Shown here piece by piece: positions 1 through 8,930 of a stretch of 64,000 nucleotides of DNA. Source of the stretch: Thiomonas sp. X19. GTDB lineage: Bacteria > Pseudomonadota > Gammaproteobacteria > Burkholderiales > Burkholderiaceae_C. A model generated the notes under the pieces. The model was not told where the DNA came from and did no database searches. It saw only the letters and a list, made by a program, of their open reading frames with translations. Position 1 is the first letter of the stretch. Every line of letters begins with the position of its first letter. A program made the translations under genes and the position numbers. The stretch spans positions 3,692,179-3,756,178 of the forward strand of contig NZ_LT605203.1 of NCBI RefSeq assembly GCF_900089495.1. Direction: 5' to 3'.

Positions 1-223
1 GGGTCACCCTGCCGAGCGAATCAGTGTGCCAGCGATGGTCGATAAACTCCATCCACTGCCCCCGCGCGGGAACGTAGATCAGTTGCCCGGCATGGCGCTC
101 GGCGAAACGCCCGGCGTTCGAAACGTCCGTCAGTTCCTTATCTTTGTCTGGCTGATTTAGCGCAGTTGAGGTGCCGCGGTGCGCAGCAACCCTAGTTTTT
201 GTCTGACTTTTGGTTGTCGTCAT
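1..223 (-). CDS. P4-type phage/plasmid primase, N-terminal part (cut by window edge)
   Basis: Only the first 74 residues are present. They contain the AGRFAERHAG...YVP...W stretch typical of the start of P4-alpha/D5-like primase-helicases, which prime and unwind DNA for satellite or plasmid replication. I chose the ATG at 223 because it lies two bases after the stop of the upstream gene (226-687) and the frame stays open to the window edge. The gene ends a short run of minus-strand genes (1231 to 1) that begins beside tRNA-Arg, so it is probably the replication gene of an island integrated there. The catalytic domains lie outside the window. Confidence 0.75.
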   Translation of the reverse strand, partial: MTTTKSQTKTRVAAHRGTSTALNQPDKDKELTDVSNAGRFAERHAGQLIYVPARGQWMEFIDHRWHTDSLGRVT

Positions 224-225
224 CG

Positions 226-687
226 TCAAACCCCGTCACCGTCGAACAGGCACAGCTGCAGTTGCAAGGGCTGCTGGCGCGCAACAACGCTGGGCGCCGC
301 CTTGGCCTGCTGCTGCGCCAGGCGCAACGCACGCTCGCGCAGCTCGGGCAGGTCGTCGAAGCCCCACATGTCGCCGCAGCGCGCCAGCCAGACCAGCCGC
401 TGTGCCAGAATCTGCTGGGCGCGGCGCACGGTGCAGCGGGCCGCGTTGGCAAGCCAGGTGGTGCTGTACAGCACGCGAGCCTGCGCCAGCAGGTCGCGGC
501 GGGCTTCAAGCTCTTGGTTGGCTTCGCCTGGCTGGGGTGTCAGGGCCTGGGCGATGGCGGCCTCTAGCACCCGGTTGCCAGCGCCCAGCGACAGCGATGC
601 GCACGATTTCGGGCCTTGACTGCCGCCAAGGCGGCGGGCGTTGCGCATGGCACTTTTGAGCCTTTGGGCAAGTGTCTGAGAGCTCAT
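226..687 (-). CDS. Hypothetical island protein, 153 aa
   Basis: Soluble, Arg/Ala/Gln-rich protein with no motif I recognise. The C-terminal half (about residues 75-150) is helical and charged. It overlaps the upstream 69-residue gene by 4 bp (ATGA) and is followed after 2 bp by the primase, so translation is probably coupled. Its place between an excisionase-like regulator and a primase suggests a replication accessory role; that is inference. Confidence 0.6.
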   Translation of the reverse strand: MSSQTLAQRLKSAMRNARRLGGSQGPKSCASLSLGAGNRVLEAAIAQALTPQPGEANQELEARRDLLAQARVLYSTTWLANAARCTVRRAQQILAQRLVWLARCGDMWGFDDLPELRERALRLAQQQAKAAPSVVARQQPLQLQLCLFDGDGV

Positions 688-893
688 ACCAGCCCCCGCA
701 GGTCGGCGCCGGCTTCCAGCAACCAGGCCAGCGCGACGATTTCTCCGAGCTGGTCGCCGACCTCAGCGGCCGCAAGGGCTGCGGATTTGGCCTCTGCGGA
801 GAGGGCTTCGAGCGCGGCCCGCGCATGGTGGCGGCGCAGCGCTTCGACTTCTGCAGGGGTAGCGAAGCGGTTGGGGTTGCGGGGGGCGCTCAT
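684..893 (-). CDS. Small hypothetical island protein, 69 aa
   Basis: Short Ala/Glu-rich helical protein starting MSAPRNPNRFATPAEVEAL. No family recognised. It overlaps both neighbours by 4 bp (ATGA junctions at each end), as expected for a compact island operon. The tight coupling is the main support that it is a real gene. Confidence 0.55.
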   Translation of the reverse strand: MSAPRNPNRFATPAEVEALRRHHARAALEALSAEAKSAALAAAEVGDQLGEIVALAWLLEAGADLRGLV

Positions 894-1231
894 TTGGCAC
901 CCCCTTGCAGGGCAGCGCCCTTGCGCGGCCGGCCCCGACCCCGCCGGGGCGCGGCAGCTGGGGTGGCGGCGGCGGGAGCCGGGTCTTGCTGTTGGGTGCC
1001 TTGGGTGCCGAGCGCGTCAACAAACGAGAGTAGGTCGGCAGTGCGCACCATGCGCCGCCCACCGATTTTGACTGTTGGCAGCTGGACTGTGCCAGTGCAT
1101 AGCCAGTTTCTGACTGTCTGTTGCGCGATACCTAAGGCAGTGGCGCACTCATCTATTGAGATGAGAAGTGGCTGAACTGGTTTTTGCTCGCGAGCTTCGC
1201 GCGAGTGTTGGGTTTCGATGCGTGGCGACAT
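890..1231 (-). CDS. AlpA/excisionase-like helix-turn-helix DNA-binding protein, 113 aa
   Basis: Residues about 24-75 form a winged helix-turn-helix of the excisionase/AlpA type: a DECATALGI helix, a TVRNW recognition helix, then KIGGRRMVRTADL. The tail is Pro/Ala-rich and ends in a basic AT-hook-like RRGRGRPRKG patch. Such proteins control excision and early transcription in P4-like satellites. It is the first gene of the minus-strand operon and lies next to the tRNA-Arg attachment region. The integrase, if present, must lie outside the window. Confidence 0.7.
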   Translation of the reverse strand: MSPRIETQHSREAREQKPVQPLLISIDECATALGIAQQTVRNWLCTGTVQLPTVKIGGRRMVRTADLLSFVDALGTQGTQQQDPAPAAATPAAAPRRGRGRPRKGAALQGGAK

Positions 1232-1724
1232 GGCCGATCGCTCCTGAAAAGGAAGCGTCCGGCGTGCCTACACGCATCACTCCTACTTTGCAGTAGCAGA
1301 TCGAACTCAGCAGTCCCGTCGCGCACTGCGCATCTCAGTGCCTTAGTAAATCCCGCTGCGATCTGGGAGGGTTTGTGGTTTTGGACAGCACCACTACCCG
1401 CCTCATGGAGCCCTCAATGGCAGACTTTCGTCAATTCTGAGTCCCGAACTCAGCATCCTTTTTTTCTGGCTTGCGAAACCAGCGCTGATTCGTAGCTTAC
1501 TCTCGCATACCTCAGGATGCAAGTGCTTTTTTAATTCTTGACTAATTTGTCGGTCTAAGTCCACGCAACGGCCCCTCCGTGTTCCGTCCTCGGCGGAACA
1601 CACCGCACATCATCCGCCTCAATCAATTTTTGGCGCTGGGGACAATGCGGGGACAGTCATGCCGGTATGCAGCGGTACGTTTTGGGACAATCTGGGGACA
1701 ATTCACGCTCCAGAACCCACAAAA
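1232..1724. other. Non-coding island end next to tRNA-Arg
   Basis: No convincing gene. The part nearest the tRNA holds four GGGACA repeats (listed separately). The rest probably carries the promoter of the leftward operon, but I see no clear -10/-35 pair. Confidence 0.5.
1637..1702 (+). repeat. Four GGGACA repeats, candidate integrase arm-binding sites
   Basis: TGGGGACAA, CGGGGACAG, TTGGGACAA and TGGGGACAA occur within 66 bp, about 80 bp from the 3' end of tRNA-Arg. A similar cluster lies beside tRNA-Ser near 47979-48060. Tandem short repeats in this position are typical of arm-type sites for tRNA-targeting tyrosine integrases. The function is inferred. Confidence 0.5.
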
Positions 1725-1750
1725 AAACCCACAGTGTCAGTGTGGGTTTG
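1725..1750 (-). terminator. Rho-independent terminator of tRNA-Arg
   Basis: On the minus strand AACCCACA and TGTGGGTT pair around a 7-nt loop and are followed by seven T. It sits about 35 bases past the tRNA 3' end. Confidence 0.75.
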
Positions 1751-1782
1751 TTCTGTAAATCGTTGATTTATTAGGTATTTAT

Positions 1783-1859
1783 TGGCCTGCCCGACTGGAT
1801 TCGAACCAGTGACCTACGGCTTAGAAGGCCGTTGCTCTATCCAGCTGAGCTACGGGCAG
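1783..1859 (-). tRNA. tRNA-Arg (anticodon TCT), CCA encoded
   Basis: Full cloverleaf on the minus strand. The acceptor CTGCCCG pairs with CGGGCAG, followed by discriminator G and an encoded CCA. The D arm contains TAGCTCAGC, the anticodon loop is CTTCTAA and the T loop is TTCGAAT. An island lies directly at its 3' side (lower coordinates), so this gene is the likely integration site. Confidence 0.93.
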
Positions 1860-1950
1860 CAGGGGCATGACGCTGCTGTTTGCAGCCCGCTGAAGTGTAG
1901 TGGGGCGTAAGTGGGCACCCAAGTTGCCCGCTGGGCCCCGCAGCGGGGGA

Positions 1951-2157
1951 TCAGGCCTCGGTGGTGGCGGTGTAACCGGCGCGCACCACGGCCTCGACCA
2001 AGGCTTGGGTGGGTGCGCTGCCGGTCACCGTGGCACTGGCTTGCTCGAGATTGACATCGGCACTTTGCACACCCGCCACGGACTTGAGGGATTTGGTGAC
2101 GGCGGCGACGCAATGCTGGCAGGTCATGCCTGTGACGTGAAGCGTGGTGGTTTGCAT
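1951..2157 (-). CDS. copZ: Copper chaperone CopZ-like, heavy-metal-associated domain
   Basis: 68 residues making one HMA (ferredoxin-like) domain with the metal site GMTCQHC near residue 10. Proteins of this type bind Cu(I) in the cytoplasm and pass it to a CopA pump. It lies directly downstream of copA on the same strand, in the order cueR-copA-copZ, which supports copper rather than mercury. A free-standing MerP-like role is less likely because there is no signal peptide. Confidence 0.88.
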   Translation of the reverse strand: MQTTTLHVTGMTCQHCVAAVTKSLKSVAGVQSADVNLEQASATVTGSAPTQALVEAVVRAGYTATTEA

Positions 2158-2199
2158 GGATGATCTCCTGGTGAGGTTGGCGTCAGGGTTGGGCCGGAC

Positions 2200-4815
2200 T
2201 CAATGGGCCGGCCTGCTTGCGGGGATGGATGATGGGGCGGCCAATGCCGTGTCGGCCTTCATGCCGCGGCTTGGCGCTGCCGACTGCCAGGCGTGCAGCC
2301 GCTTGAGCCGCAAGCTGTTGCCAAGCACAAAGATGGACGACAGCCCCATGGCCACGCCCGCCAGCATGGGGTTGAGGTGCAGGCCCCAGGGTGCGCCGAG
2401 GCCGGCGGCAACGGGGATGAGCACCACGTTGTAGGCGAAGGCCCAGAACAGGTTGCCGCGTATGGTGCCCAGGGTGCGGCGTGCGGCGTTCAGAGCGGTG
2501 AGCACGCCGGAGAGTTCGCCACGGGTGAGCGTGACATCGGCGGCCTCGATGGCGATGTCGGTGCCGCTGGCAAGCGCCATGCCCACGTCGGCCTGCGCCA
2601 GGGCGGGCGCGTCGTTGATGCCGTCTCCGACGAACAGCACGCGCCGGCCCTGTGCCTGCAAGGCCTTCACGACATCGGCCTTGCCCGCGGGCAGCACATC
2701 GGCATGCACGCTGGCACTGGCAATGCCCAGTTGCCGCGCCACGGCCTGTGCGGTGCGCGCAGCGTCGCCGGTGACGAGTTCCACCCGCAGCTTGTGTGCC
2801 TGCAGCGCTGCCACCAGCGCGGCGGCGTCAGGCTTGATGGGGTCGGTGATGCCCAGCACGCCGACCACCTGGCCGGCGCGCATGACGAACACCGCCGTCT
2901 GGCCCTCGGCCTGCAGCCGCTCCACTTCCGCTGCGGCGGGGCCGGGGTCGATGCCTTGTTGGGTGACGAAGCGCAAGGCGCCCACAGCGACCTTCGCGCC
3001 TTCAACCTCGGCATGGGCGCCATAACCGGCAACAGCGGAGAACTGTGTGGCCGTTGGCACTTGGGCGTCGCGCTCGGTGGCGGCTTGCAGCACGGCATGC
3101 GCCAGCGGGTGTTCCGAAATGGCTTCAACCGCCGCGGCCCAGCGCAGCACATCGGCTTCGCGCGTGCCCGGAGCAGCCCAGATGGCACCGAGGGCGGGTC
3201 GACCGAGGGTGACGGTGCCGGTCTTGTCGAGCAGCACGGTGTCCACGTTCGACAGCGTCTCCAGCGCCTCGCCCTTGCGGAACAGCACGCCGAGCTCAGC
3301 GGCGCGGCCGGTGCCCACCATGATGGCGGCCGGCGTGGCCAGGCCCATGGCGCAGGGGCAGGCGACGACCAGCACGGCCACGGCCGCAAGCAAGGCGTGG
3401 CTGATGGCGGGCGCTGGCCCGATGACGAGCCAGACGACGAAACTGAGCAGCGCGATGAGCAGCACCGCCGGGGTGAACACCCGCACCACACGGTCCGCCA
3501 GGCCCTGGATGGGCAATTTGCCTCCCTGGGCCTGCTCCACCAGCCGGATGATTTGCGCCAGCACCGTGCCCTGCCCCACCGAGGTGGCCCGCACCACCAG
3601 CATGCCCTGCTGATTGACGGTGCCGGCGCGCACGCCATCGCCCGGATGTTTGGCGGTGGGAATGGGCTCACCGCTGAGCATGGATTCGTCCACATGCGAA
3701 CCGCCTTCGACCACCTCGCCGTCCACCGGCAGGCGCTCGCCGGGACGCACGATGACCAGATCACCCTGCTGCACGTCGGCGATGGGAACGGTCAGTTCGG
3801 CGCCGTCTCGCCGCACCCTGGCGTCCTTGGCCTGCAGCCGCGCCAGGGCGCGAATCGCAGCCGAGGTGCGGCCCTTCGCCACCTCCTCCAGATACTTGCC
3901 GAACAGCACCGCGGCGATGACCACCGCAGCCGAGTCGAAGTACACATGGCGCGCATCCGGCGGCAGCAGGCCGGGGGCTGCCAGCACCACGATGCCGAAC
4001 AACCAGGCCGCGCCCGCGCCGGTGGCGACGAGCGAGTTCATGTCAGGTGACAAATGCCGGTAAGCCGCCCAGCCGGGCCGGAAAAAGCGTCGCCCGGGGC
4101 CGAACAACACGGCCGTGGTGAGCACGGCCTGCACCCAGTCCCAGAAGCGGGGAATGGCGGCGGGCGCCGTGGCGTCGAGCACGGCCATGAAGCCATGCCA
4201 AACCATGCCGCCCATGGACAGCACCAGCACCGGCAAAGCCAGCGCCAGCGCCAGCCAGACGTCGCGGCGCATGGCCTGCAATTGGCGCTGCTTGTGCTCG
4301 ACCTGGTCGGCGGCGGCCGCGGCGCCGTCGGCATCCGCCAGGCTGGCGGTGTAGCCGGCATCTGCCACAGCGCGAATCAGCGCGGCCGGCTGCACGCTGG
4401 CCGGGATGTATTGCACGCTGGCACGCTCGGTGGCCAGGTTGACGCTGGCAGCCAGCACGCCGGGCAAGGCCAGCAGCGCACGCTCCACCCGGCCGACGCA
4501 GGAAGCACAGGTCATGCCTTGCACCAGCAACGTGGCCTCGGCGGTGCGCGGGGCATAACCGGTGTCGCGCACCATCTCCACCAATTGCTGCGGCCGCACC
4601 TGGCGGGGGTCGAAACGCAACTGCGCCTGCTCGGTGGCCAGGTTGACCGTGGCCTGCACCCCGGGCATGGCGCTGAGCGCGCGTTCCACCCGGCTGCTGC
4701 AGGAGGCGCAGCTCATGCCGTCGATGTCGAGTCGCAGCTCGCAGACCTCGGCCGCATCGGCAGAAGAAATGGGCGAGGTCGGTGTGTTGCTCTGTGTCGT
4801 ACCGTTTGTGTTCAT
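2200..4815 (-). CDS. copA: Cu(I)-exporting P1B-type ATPase CopA
   Basis: 871 residues. Two N-terminal metal-binding domains carry GMSCASC and GMTCASC. The membrane part has the CPC site in [13 protein letters not shown], and the soluble part has the phosphorylation motif DKTGT, the nucleotide-domain EHPLAHAV and the hinge [14 protein letters not shown]. This is a complete copper efflux pump that moves Cu(I) from cytoplasm to periplasm using ATP. I took the ATG at 4815; an upstream in-frame ATG at 4872 would translate part of a dispersed repeat. It follows cueR and precedes copZ. Confidence 0.93.
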   Translation of the reverse strand: MNTNGTTQSNTPTSPISSADAAEVCELRLDIDGMSCASCSSRVERALSAMPGVQATVNLATEQAQLRFDPRQVRPQQLVEMVRDTGYAPRTAEATLLVQGMTCASCVGRVERALLALPGVLAASVNLATERASVQYIPASVQPAALIRAVADAGYTASLADADGAAAAADQVEHKQRQLQAMRRDVWLALALALPVLVLSMGGMVWHGFMAVLDATAPAAIPRFWDWVQAVLTTAVLFGPGRRFFRPGWAAYRHLSPDMNSLVATGAGAAWLFGIVVLAAPGLLPPDARHVYFDSAAVVIAAVLFGKYLEEVAKGRTSAAIRALARLQAKDARVRRDGAELTVPIADVQQGDLVIVRPGERLPVDGEVVEGGSHVDESMLSGEPIPTAKHPGDGVRAGTVNQQGMLVVRATSVGQGTVLAQIIRLVEQAQGGKLPIQGLADRVVRVFTPAVLLIALLSFVVWLVIGPAPAISHALLAAVAVLVVACPCAMGLATPAAIMVGTGRAAELGVLFRKGEALETLSNVDTVLLDKTGTVTLGRPALGAIWAAPGTREADVLRWAAAVEAISEHPLAHAVLQAATERDAQVPTATQFSAVAGYGAHAEVEGAKVAVGALRFVTQQGIDPGPAAAEVERLQAEGQTAVFVMRAGQVVGVLGITDPIKPDAAALVAALQAHKLRVELVTGDAARTAQAVARQLGIASASVHADVLPAGKADVVKALQAQGRRVLFVGDGINDAPALAQADVGMALASGTDIAIEAADVTLTRGELSGVLTALNAARRTLGTIRGNLFWAFAYNVVLIPVAAGLGAPWGLHLNPMLAGVAMGLSSIFVLGNSLRLKRLHAWQSAAPSRGMKADTALAAPSSIPASRPAH

Positions 4816-4851
4816 GATGGTTTCCTGTGTCACCCTCGTGAGAAGACGCCG

Positions 4852-4912
4852 GGCCGCCCCAAGTTCTCTCATCCCCTCGGGGGGCCTGACGCAAAGCGGC
4901 AGGTCTGGGGGA
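4852..4912. repeat. Dispersed GC-rich palindromic repeat, copy 1 (intergenic)
   Basis: About 60 bp bounded by GCCGCCCCAAG and AGGTCTGGGG with a CCCCTCGGGGGG core. A very similar copy lies inside rdgB at 49981-50043. Here it sits between cueR and copA. It is an imperfect palindrome, REP-like in size and structure. Confidence 0.75.
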
Positions 4913-4918
4913 GCCCTC

Positions 4919-5329
4919 TCAAGCCTGGGGTTCGCGGGTCAGGGCCGCGAGGATGGGGCATTCGGCGGCGGCGCCATGTCCGGGGCAAGTTTCGGCCAGC
5001 GCCACCAGACCCGCTTTGAGCTGGCGCAAATCGTCGAGCCGGGCATCGATCTGCGCCACGCGCTGCTGCACGATGGCTTTGACCATGCCCATGTCGGAGT
5101 CGGCATCAGCGTGCAGGCCGAGCAACTCGCGGATTTCCGGCAGCGAAAACCCCAGCGCCTGAGCGCGGCGAATGAAGCGCAGGCGTTGCGCCGCGGTCTG
5201 GTCGTACAGCCGGTAGTTGGAAGCGCTGCGCCGGCTCGGCGCAATCAACCCCAGGCGCTCGTAATGCCGCAGGGTTTCAGTGGCCAGCCCGTTGTCGTGG
5301 GCGAGCTTGCCGATGGTCATGGTGTTCAT
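4919..5329 (-). CDS. cueR: MerR-family copper-responsive regulator CueR
   Basis: 136 residues. An N-terminal MerR winged helix ([20 protein letters not shown]) is followed by a long dimerisation helix and a C-terminal metal loop [11 protein letters not shown]. CueR has two cysteines in this loop; here they are eight residues apart rather than the seven I recall for E. coli CueR. CueR activates copA-type promoters on Cu(I). The ATG at 5329 has GGAGG ten bases upstream. It is codirectional with copA and copZ, so one promoter may serve all three. Confidence 0.85.
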   Translation of the reverse strand: MNTMTIGKLAHDNGLATETLRHYERLGLIAPSRRSASNYRLYDQTAAQRLRFIRRAQALGFSLPEIRELLGLHADADSDMGMVKAIVQQRVAQIDARLDDLRQLKAGLVALAETCPGHGAAAECPILAALTREPQA

Positions 5330-5405
5330 GATGAGGTGTCCTCCCGATTGAGTCATGCAAGACTGGGCGCGGCAAGTGGCAGCTGTCGGCAGACGTGATC
5401 CATAT

Positions 5406-5436
5406 CAAGCATTATAGTCGGCTGTAATGTTGATAG
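5406..5436. promoter_or_regulatory. Dyad with TATAAT upstream of cueR, candidate promoter/operator
   Basis: CATTATAG and CTGTAATG form an inverted repeat around a short centre; read leftward it contains a perfect TATAAT. It lies about 75 bp upstream of cueR. I do not see a convincing -35 at the 19-bp spacing expected of MerR-type promoters, so the assignment is tentative. Confidence 0.35.
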
Positions 5437-5579
5437 ATTGGGCTGGATTTCGCCTTGTTGCGCACAAGGTCAAGCATGCTTGGAACGAGTGCGGCGCGAC
5501 GCGGCCAACGAAGGCGCTGCGCCAGCACGCAAACCATGAGTGAACCAGGACGGGTCGGCAGGGACCCAGGCCTGCAGAC

Positions 5580-6695
5580 CTAGAGGCCTGCGGCGCTTGC
5601 CGCGATCTGGGTGATGTCGGTCCCTTCGACCCCATCGACCGCGACACGGCTGCCTCGCGCAAAGTGGAAGCGAATCACCCCCTGCGCGTCGATCACTCGC
5701 TGCAGGACCTGGCAAGCCCAGAGTCGATGGGCATGGGCGATGCCCTCTCCCAGGGCGAAGCCGAGTTGATGCACGTCGAGCGCGCGCCGGAACAATACCG
5801 GCACCAGTTCGGCGGCCGTGCAAGCCTGGCCTTCGCACGCGCGCAGCACGCGTTGCAGACGCTCGGCGTGGTGCTCGCGCAGTTGCCGAATGCGCGCATG
5901 TGCCCCGGTGAACGGCAGGCCATGCGACGGCAGCACGCGCATGCCGGCCGGCAGCAAGGCAAAGCGCGCGAGCGAACGCAGATAGCGGCCGAGCACGTCG
6001 GCCTCGGGCTCGATGGGGAACACCGACACATTGGTGGAGATGCGCGGCAGCAATAAATCGCCGGCGATCAACACGCCACGCGCCTCGCACCACAACGCCG
6101 CATGCTCGGGCGAATGGCCACCGCCCTCCACCACCTGCCAATCGTCGGCACCAATACGCAGAACCTGCCCATGCACCAGGCGCTGGTACTGCAACGGCAC
6201 CGTGGGCACCATGCGCGCATAGAAATTGCCGCGCCCGGCCAGCTCCTGCAAATGAACAGGGTCAGCGCCGTGACGGCGGTAATGCGCCAGCATGGAGGCG
6301 GTGTCGGTGGGCGGCAGCCCGGCCGTGAGCAGCCGGGCACTGAGGTATTCGCCCTGGGTCATGCACAACGGCACGTCCCAACGCTGGCACAGCCAGTCGG
6401 CCAGGCCAATGTGGTCGGGGTGCATATGGGTACAAATCACTCGCGTCACTGGCTTGCCGCCCAGAACGTCGGCGAACACCTGTTCCCAGGCCGCACGCGT
6501 GGCGTCCGTGGTCAGACCGCAGTCGACGATGGTCCAGCCGGGCCCGTCGTCCAGCAGCCAGAGGTTGATGTGGTCGAGCGCCAAGGGCATGGGCATGCGC
6601 AGCCAGTACAGCCCTTCGGCCACACGCTGGGCTTGTCCCGGCATGGGCGGCGTTTCACCGGCGAAGTACACCGGCTCGAAATCGGTTTGATGCAT
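5580..6695 (-). CDS. MBL-fold metallo-hydrolase (glyoxalase II-like)
   Basis: 371 residues with the metallo-beta-lactamase signature THMHPDHIGLADW near residue 95 and a further zinc-ligand region GHSPEHAAL near 190. A C-terminal helical region after about residue 270 resembles the extra domain of glyoxalase II/LACTB2-like hydrolases. The likely reaction is hydrolysis of a thioester or other ester in the cytoplasm; the substrate is unknown. I chose MHQTDFEP at 6695 as start because the 20 residues upstream are Arg/Cys-rich and unlike the family. Confidence 0.82.
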   Translation of the reverse strand: MHQTDFEPVYFAGETPPMPGQAQRVAEGLYWLRMPMPLALDHINLWLLDDGPGWTIVDCGLTTDATRAAWEQVFADVLGGKPVTRVICTHMHPDHIGLADWLCQRWDVPLCMTQGEYLSARLLTAGLPPTDTASMLAHYRRHGADPVHLQELAGRGNFYARMVPTVPLQYQRLVHGQVLRIGADDWQVVEGGGHSPEHAALWCEARGVLIAGDLLLPRISTNVSVFPIEPEADVLGRYLRSLARFALLPAGMRVLPSHGLPFTGAHARIRQLREHHAERLQRVLRACEGQACTAAELVPVLFRRALDVHQLGFALGEGIAHAHRLWACQVLQRVIDAQGVIRFHFARGSRVAVDGVEGTDITQIAASAAGL

Positions 6696-6770
6696 GGGAT
6701 GAAACAAGACGTTCGCGCGCCGACACAGAGGTCGGCGCATGCAGCGATCGGGCATCAGCGCCCGAAGACT

Positions 6771-7034
6771 TCAGGCGCCGATGCCTTCGAGCAAAGTGCC
6801 CAGTTCGCGCAGCACCACGGCTGCGGCCGGATGGCGCTCGGCAAAGCGCAGCGACAGCTCGCGCACCCGCTGCGTCAGACCGGTTTCGCTTCGCCCCACC
6901 TCGTCATCGAGCGCGCGGCGAATGTCGGCGTCCAGGCTGGCAAGTTCGGACTTGAGCTGGTCGTCCAGCGGTACGCCGGATTCCAGGGCGGCGCGCAGCC
7001 GGTCGAGGCTCTGTTTGACAGTTTGCTGATCCAC
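6771..7034 (-). CDS. DUF4404 family protein, 87 aa
   Basis: Small acidic helical protein beginning MDQQTVKQSLDRLRAALE. The pattern of two amphipathic helices matches my memory of DUF4404, whose function is unknown. It lies upstream of and codirectional with the MBL hydrolase gene, with a 75-bp gap, and may share its transcript. Confidence 0.7.
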   Translation of the reverse strand: MDQQTVKQSLDRLRAALESGVPLDDQLKSELASLDADIRRALDDEVGRSETGLTQRVRELSLRFAERHPAAAVVLRELGTLLEGIGA

Positions 7035-7202
7035 GAATCATCCTCAGGGCGGTGTGATGGCATCAATCTTAGGCCTCGGGAACACCCCCCGCACAGCTGC
7101 ATGAAACGCCAAGCAAACGTTCATGGCCAGCGCCAGGGCGCGATGGGGGGCGAACGCGGTTGCATGACGAATGGCATACTGGGCGCCCACCCGGAACCTT
7201 CC

Positions 7203-7847
7203 ATGAACCCCCATACCTGGCTGCTCTACGTCCTCGCCGTCGGCGTGATTTCCGCGATTCCCGGCCCCAACATGCTGTTGGTGATGAGCCACGGTGCGCG
7301 CCACGGGCTGCGCCGCTCCACCGCCACCATGGCCGGCTGCATGACGGCGCTGCTCATCATGATTTCCATTTCGGCCGCTGGCCTCGGCGTGTTCCTGCAA
7401 GCCTGGCCCACACTGTTCGACGCGCTGCGCCTGCTGGGAGCCGCCTACCTCGTTGGCCTCGGCATCAAAACCTGGCGAGCCGCCGCCCATGCCGAGACCT
7501 TGGCGGCGCCACTGGCCGATGCCGCTGAACAGCCACGAGGCCTGCACACGCCCGGCGCCCTGTTTCGCAATGGCTTTCTGGTGGCCAGCAGCAACCCCAA
7601 AGCCATCCTGTTCGCAGCCGCCCTGCTGCCCCAGTTCATGAGCCCAACGGCCCATTGGCTGCTGCAATTCGTGGTCCTGGTCAGCACCTTCGCCGCCATC
7701 GAGGTGAGCTGGTATTTCATCTACGCCGGCTTCGGCTCGCGTCTCGGCAAATTGTTGCGTGGCGCAAAAGTCGCACGCGCTTTCCAGCGTGCAACCGGCG
7801 GCATTTTCGTCGGCTTCGGCGCGGCCATGGCTGCCTTCCATCGCTGA
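7203..7847 (+). CDS. LysE/RhtB-family amino-acid exporter
   Basis: 214 residues, about six hydrophobic segments. The N-terminal signature VGVISAIPGPNMLLVMSHGA is the conserved LysE/RhtB motif, and ASSNPKAILF in the middle is the second conserved loop. Such proteins export amino acids or homoserine lactones through the inner membrane; the substrate cannot be told here. The ATG at 7203 gives an N-terminus of normal length; longer readings run into a non-homologous region. Confidence 0.88.
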   Translation: MNPHTWLLYVLAVGVISAIPGPNMLLVMSHGARHGLRRSTATMAGCMTALLIMISISAAGLGVFLQAWPTLFDALRLLGAAYLVGLGIKTWRAAAHAETLAAPLADAAEQPRGLHTPGALFRNGFLVASSNPKAILFAAALLPQFMSPTAHWLLQFVVLVSTFAAIEVSWYFIYAGFGSRLGKLLRGAKVARAFQRATGGIFVGFGAAMAAFHR

Positions 7848-7862
7848 GCCGCCACGCGGGAA

Positions 7863-7954
7863 AAAGGCCAGGTGCTGGCGAAGGCCTTGGTCTTGCCAAA
7901 AGTGGCCACCAGGGCGCTGACCGTGATCGGTCCGATGCTTGGAATGGCAACCAG
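7863..7954 (-). pseudogene. IS110-family transposase fragment
   Basis: The minus strand encodes about 30 residues containing IPSIGPITVSALVATFG, the conserved helix-hairpin-helix region of IS110/IS1111 transposases, followed by KTKAF and then sequence that departs from the family. No start, no terminal repeats and no remaining catalytic domains. It directly abuts the broken cupin gene, so an IS110 insertion and deletion probably damaged this locus. Confidence 0.7.
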
Positions 7955-7974
7955 TCGGCATCAACGCGGATGCG

Positions 7975-8245
7975 GCGCGCGACCCAATAGGCGGCCCCGA
8001 GCGGGCCGCAGCGCTGCCGCGTGGGGCACTCCACGCAGCAGCGTGAAGGTGTCCCCGGGCGTGAGGCGACGTGTCCTGCCCTCGCAGGTCAGCCACATCT
8101 CGCCTTGTATCACCACCGCGCCCGCATCGAACGGGTGGATGTGCGTATCCAGGGCCGTGTCGGGCGCCAGTGGCGAACGAGAGCTGCATCGAATCCGCAG
8201 GCATAGGCCTTGGGCTTGGAAGGCTTCAAACGTCTTGGCATTCAT
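7975..8245 (-). pseudogene. Cupin-domain gene with frameshifts
   Basis: The central frame has the cupin signature DTHIHPFDAGAVVIQGEMWL and PGDTFTLLRGVPHA. Family-like sequence switches frame near the start (GFDAALVRHW is in another frame) and again near the end (GPLGAAYWVARR is in another frame). At least three small indels are therefore needed to restore a normal protein of about 100 residues. Intact relatives are small beta-barrel proteins of varied function. The 3' end runs into the IS110 fragment. Confidence 0.7.
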
Positions 8246-8770
8246 GAGGTGATGACGCGGCAGCCGGCAACGATGGGATGATGGCTTTCAGTGCCGACGT
8301 CGAGCATGGGCATTTCAGGATCTCCGGATGGCGTTACAGGGGCCTGACCGGATGCTGACTTCTATCGCTGGCTTCGAGTTGGCATCGCTTCCTTGAAGCG
8401 CGACGCATTCAACACTGTGTGCGCCCGCACCATTGTCGCCACGCTGCCGAATTTGCACTGACGAGGATGTGACAAGCCACAGTGGCATTGACAGGGGGAA
8501 TGCTAGCCAGGGTCCCTGGTCAGGTCATGTCGATGCACGGGTCAAATCGACGTCGGCGCAAACAGCCCAAGACCTTCGGGCCACGAAGCCGGGCGCATGG
8601 GCGCGATGACGGGCGCTCAGATTGTCGGGATGGAAGAGCTACGCGAGATGCGGCGACAGCGCCACATGCTCGCGACGGGCCAGTCCGCATAGGCAAGGCG
8701 CGGGCTGGTCAGCAACCCTGTTCTTTCCCGCATGCATTGCGCCCGTAACGCTACGCTATGCAATCTCACC
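8246..8770. other. Gene-poor stretch between cupin remnant and higBA
   Basis: No open frame here gives a recognisable protein. A 23-codon minus-strand frame starting MPMLDVGTESHH overlaps the cupin start, but nothing supports it. Probably decayed DNA. Confidence 0.5.
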
Positions 8771-8917
8771 ATGATCAAGACCTTCCGGCACAGGGGCTGA
8801 AAGCGTTTTTCGAGACGGGCAGCAAGGCCGGTGTTCAGGCCGAATGGCAATTGGCGCATGACCTTCACGTTCGAAGGCGACGACGCCGTGCTGGTGGATG
8901 ACCAGGATTACCACTGA
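8771..8917 (+). pseudogene. higB: higB toxin gene with frameshift and internal deletion
   Basis: The start ATGATCAAGACCTTCCGGCAC encodes MIKTFRH, the usual HigB N-terminus. One base is then missing, giving a stop at codon 10; in the shifted frame LKAFFETGSKAGVQ continues. About 130 bp are absent, and the C-terminus NGNWRMTFTFEGDDAVLVD resumes in another frame up to the TGA at 8917. Only about 147 of roughly 280 bp remain, so the RelE-fold mRNA interferase cannot be made. The intact antitoxin gene follows after 13 bp. Confidence 0.88.
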
Positions 8918-8930
8918 GAGGAAACCGACC

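Noticed and set aside
2293..4050. A 585-codon plus-strand frame rich in Gly, His and Gln
   Set aside because: Mirror frame of copA.
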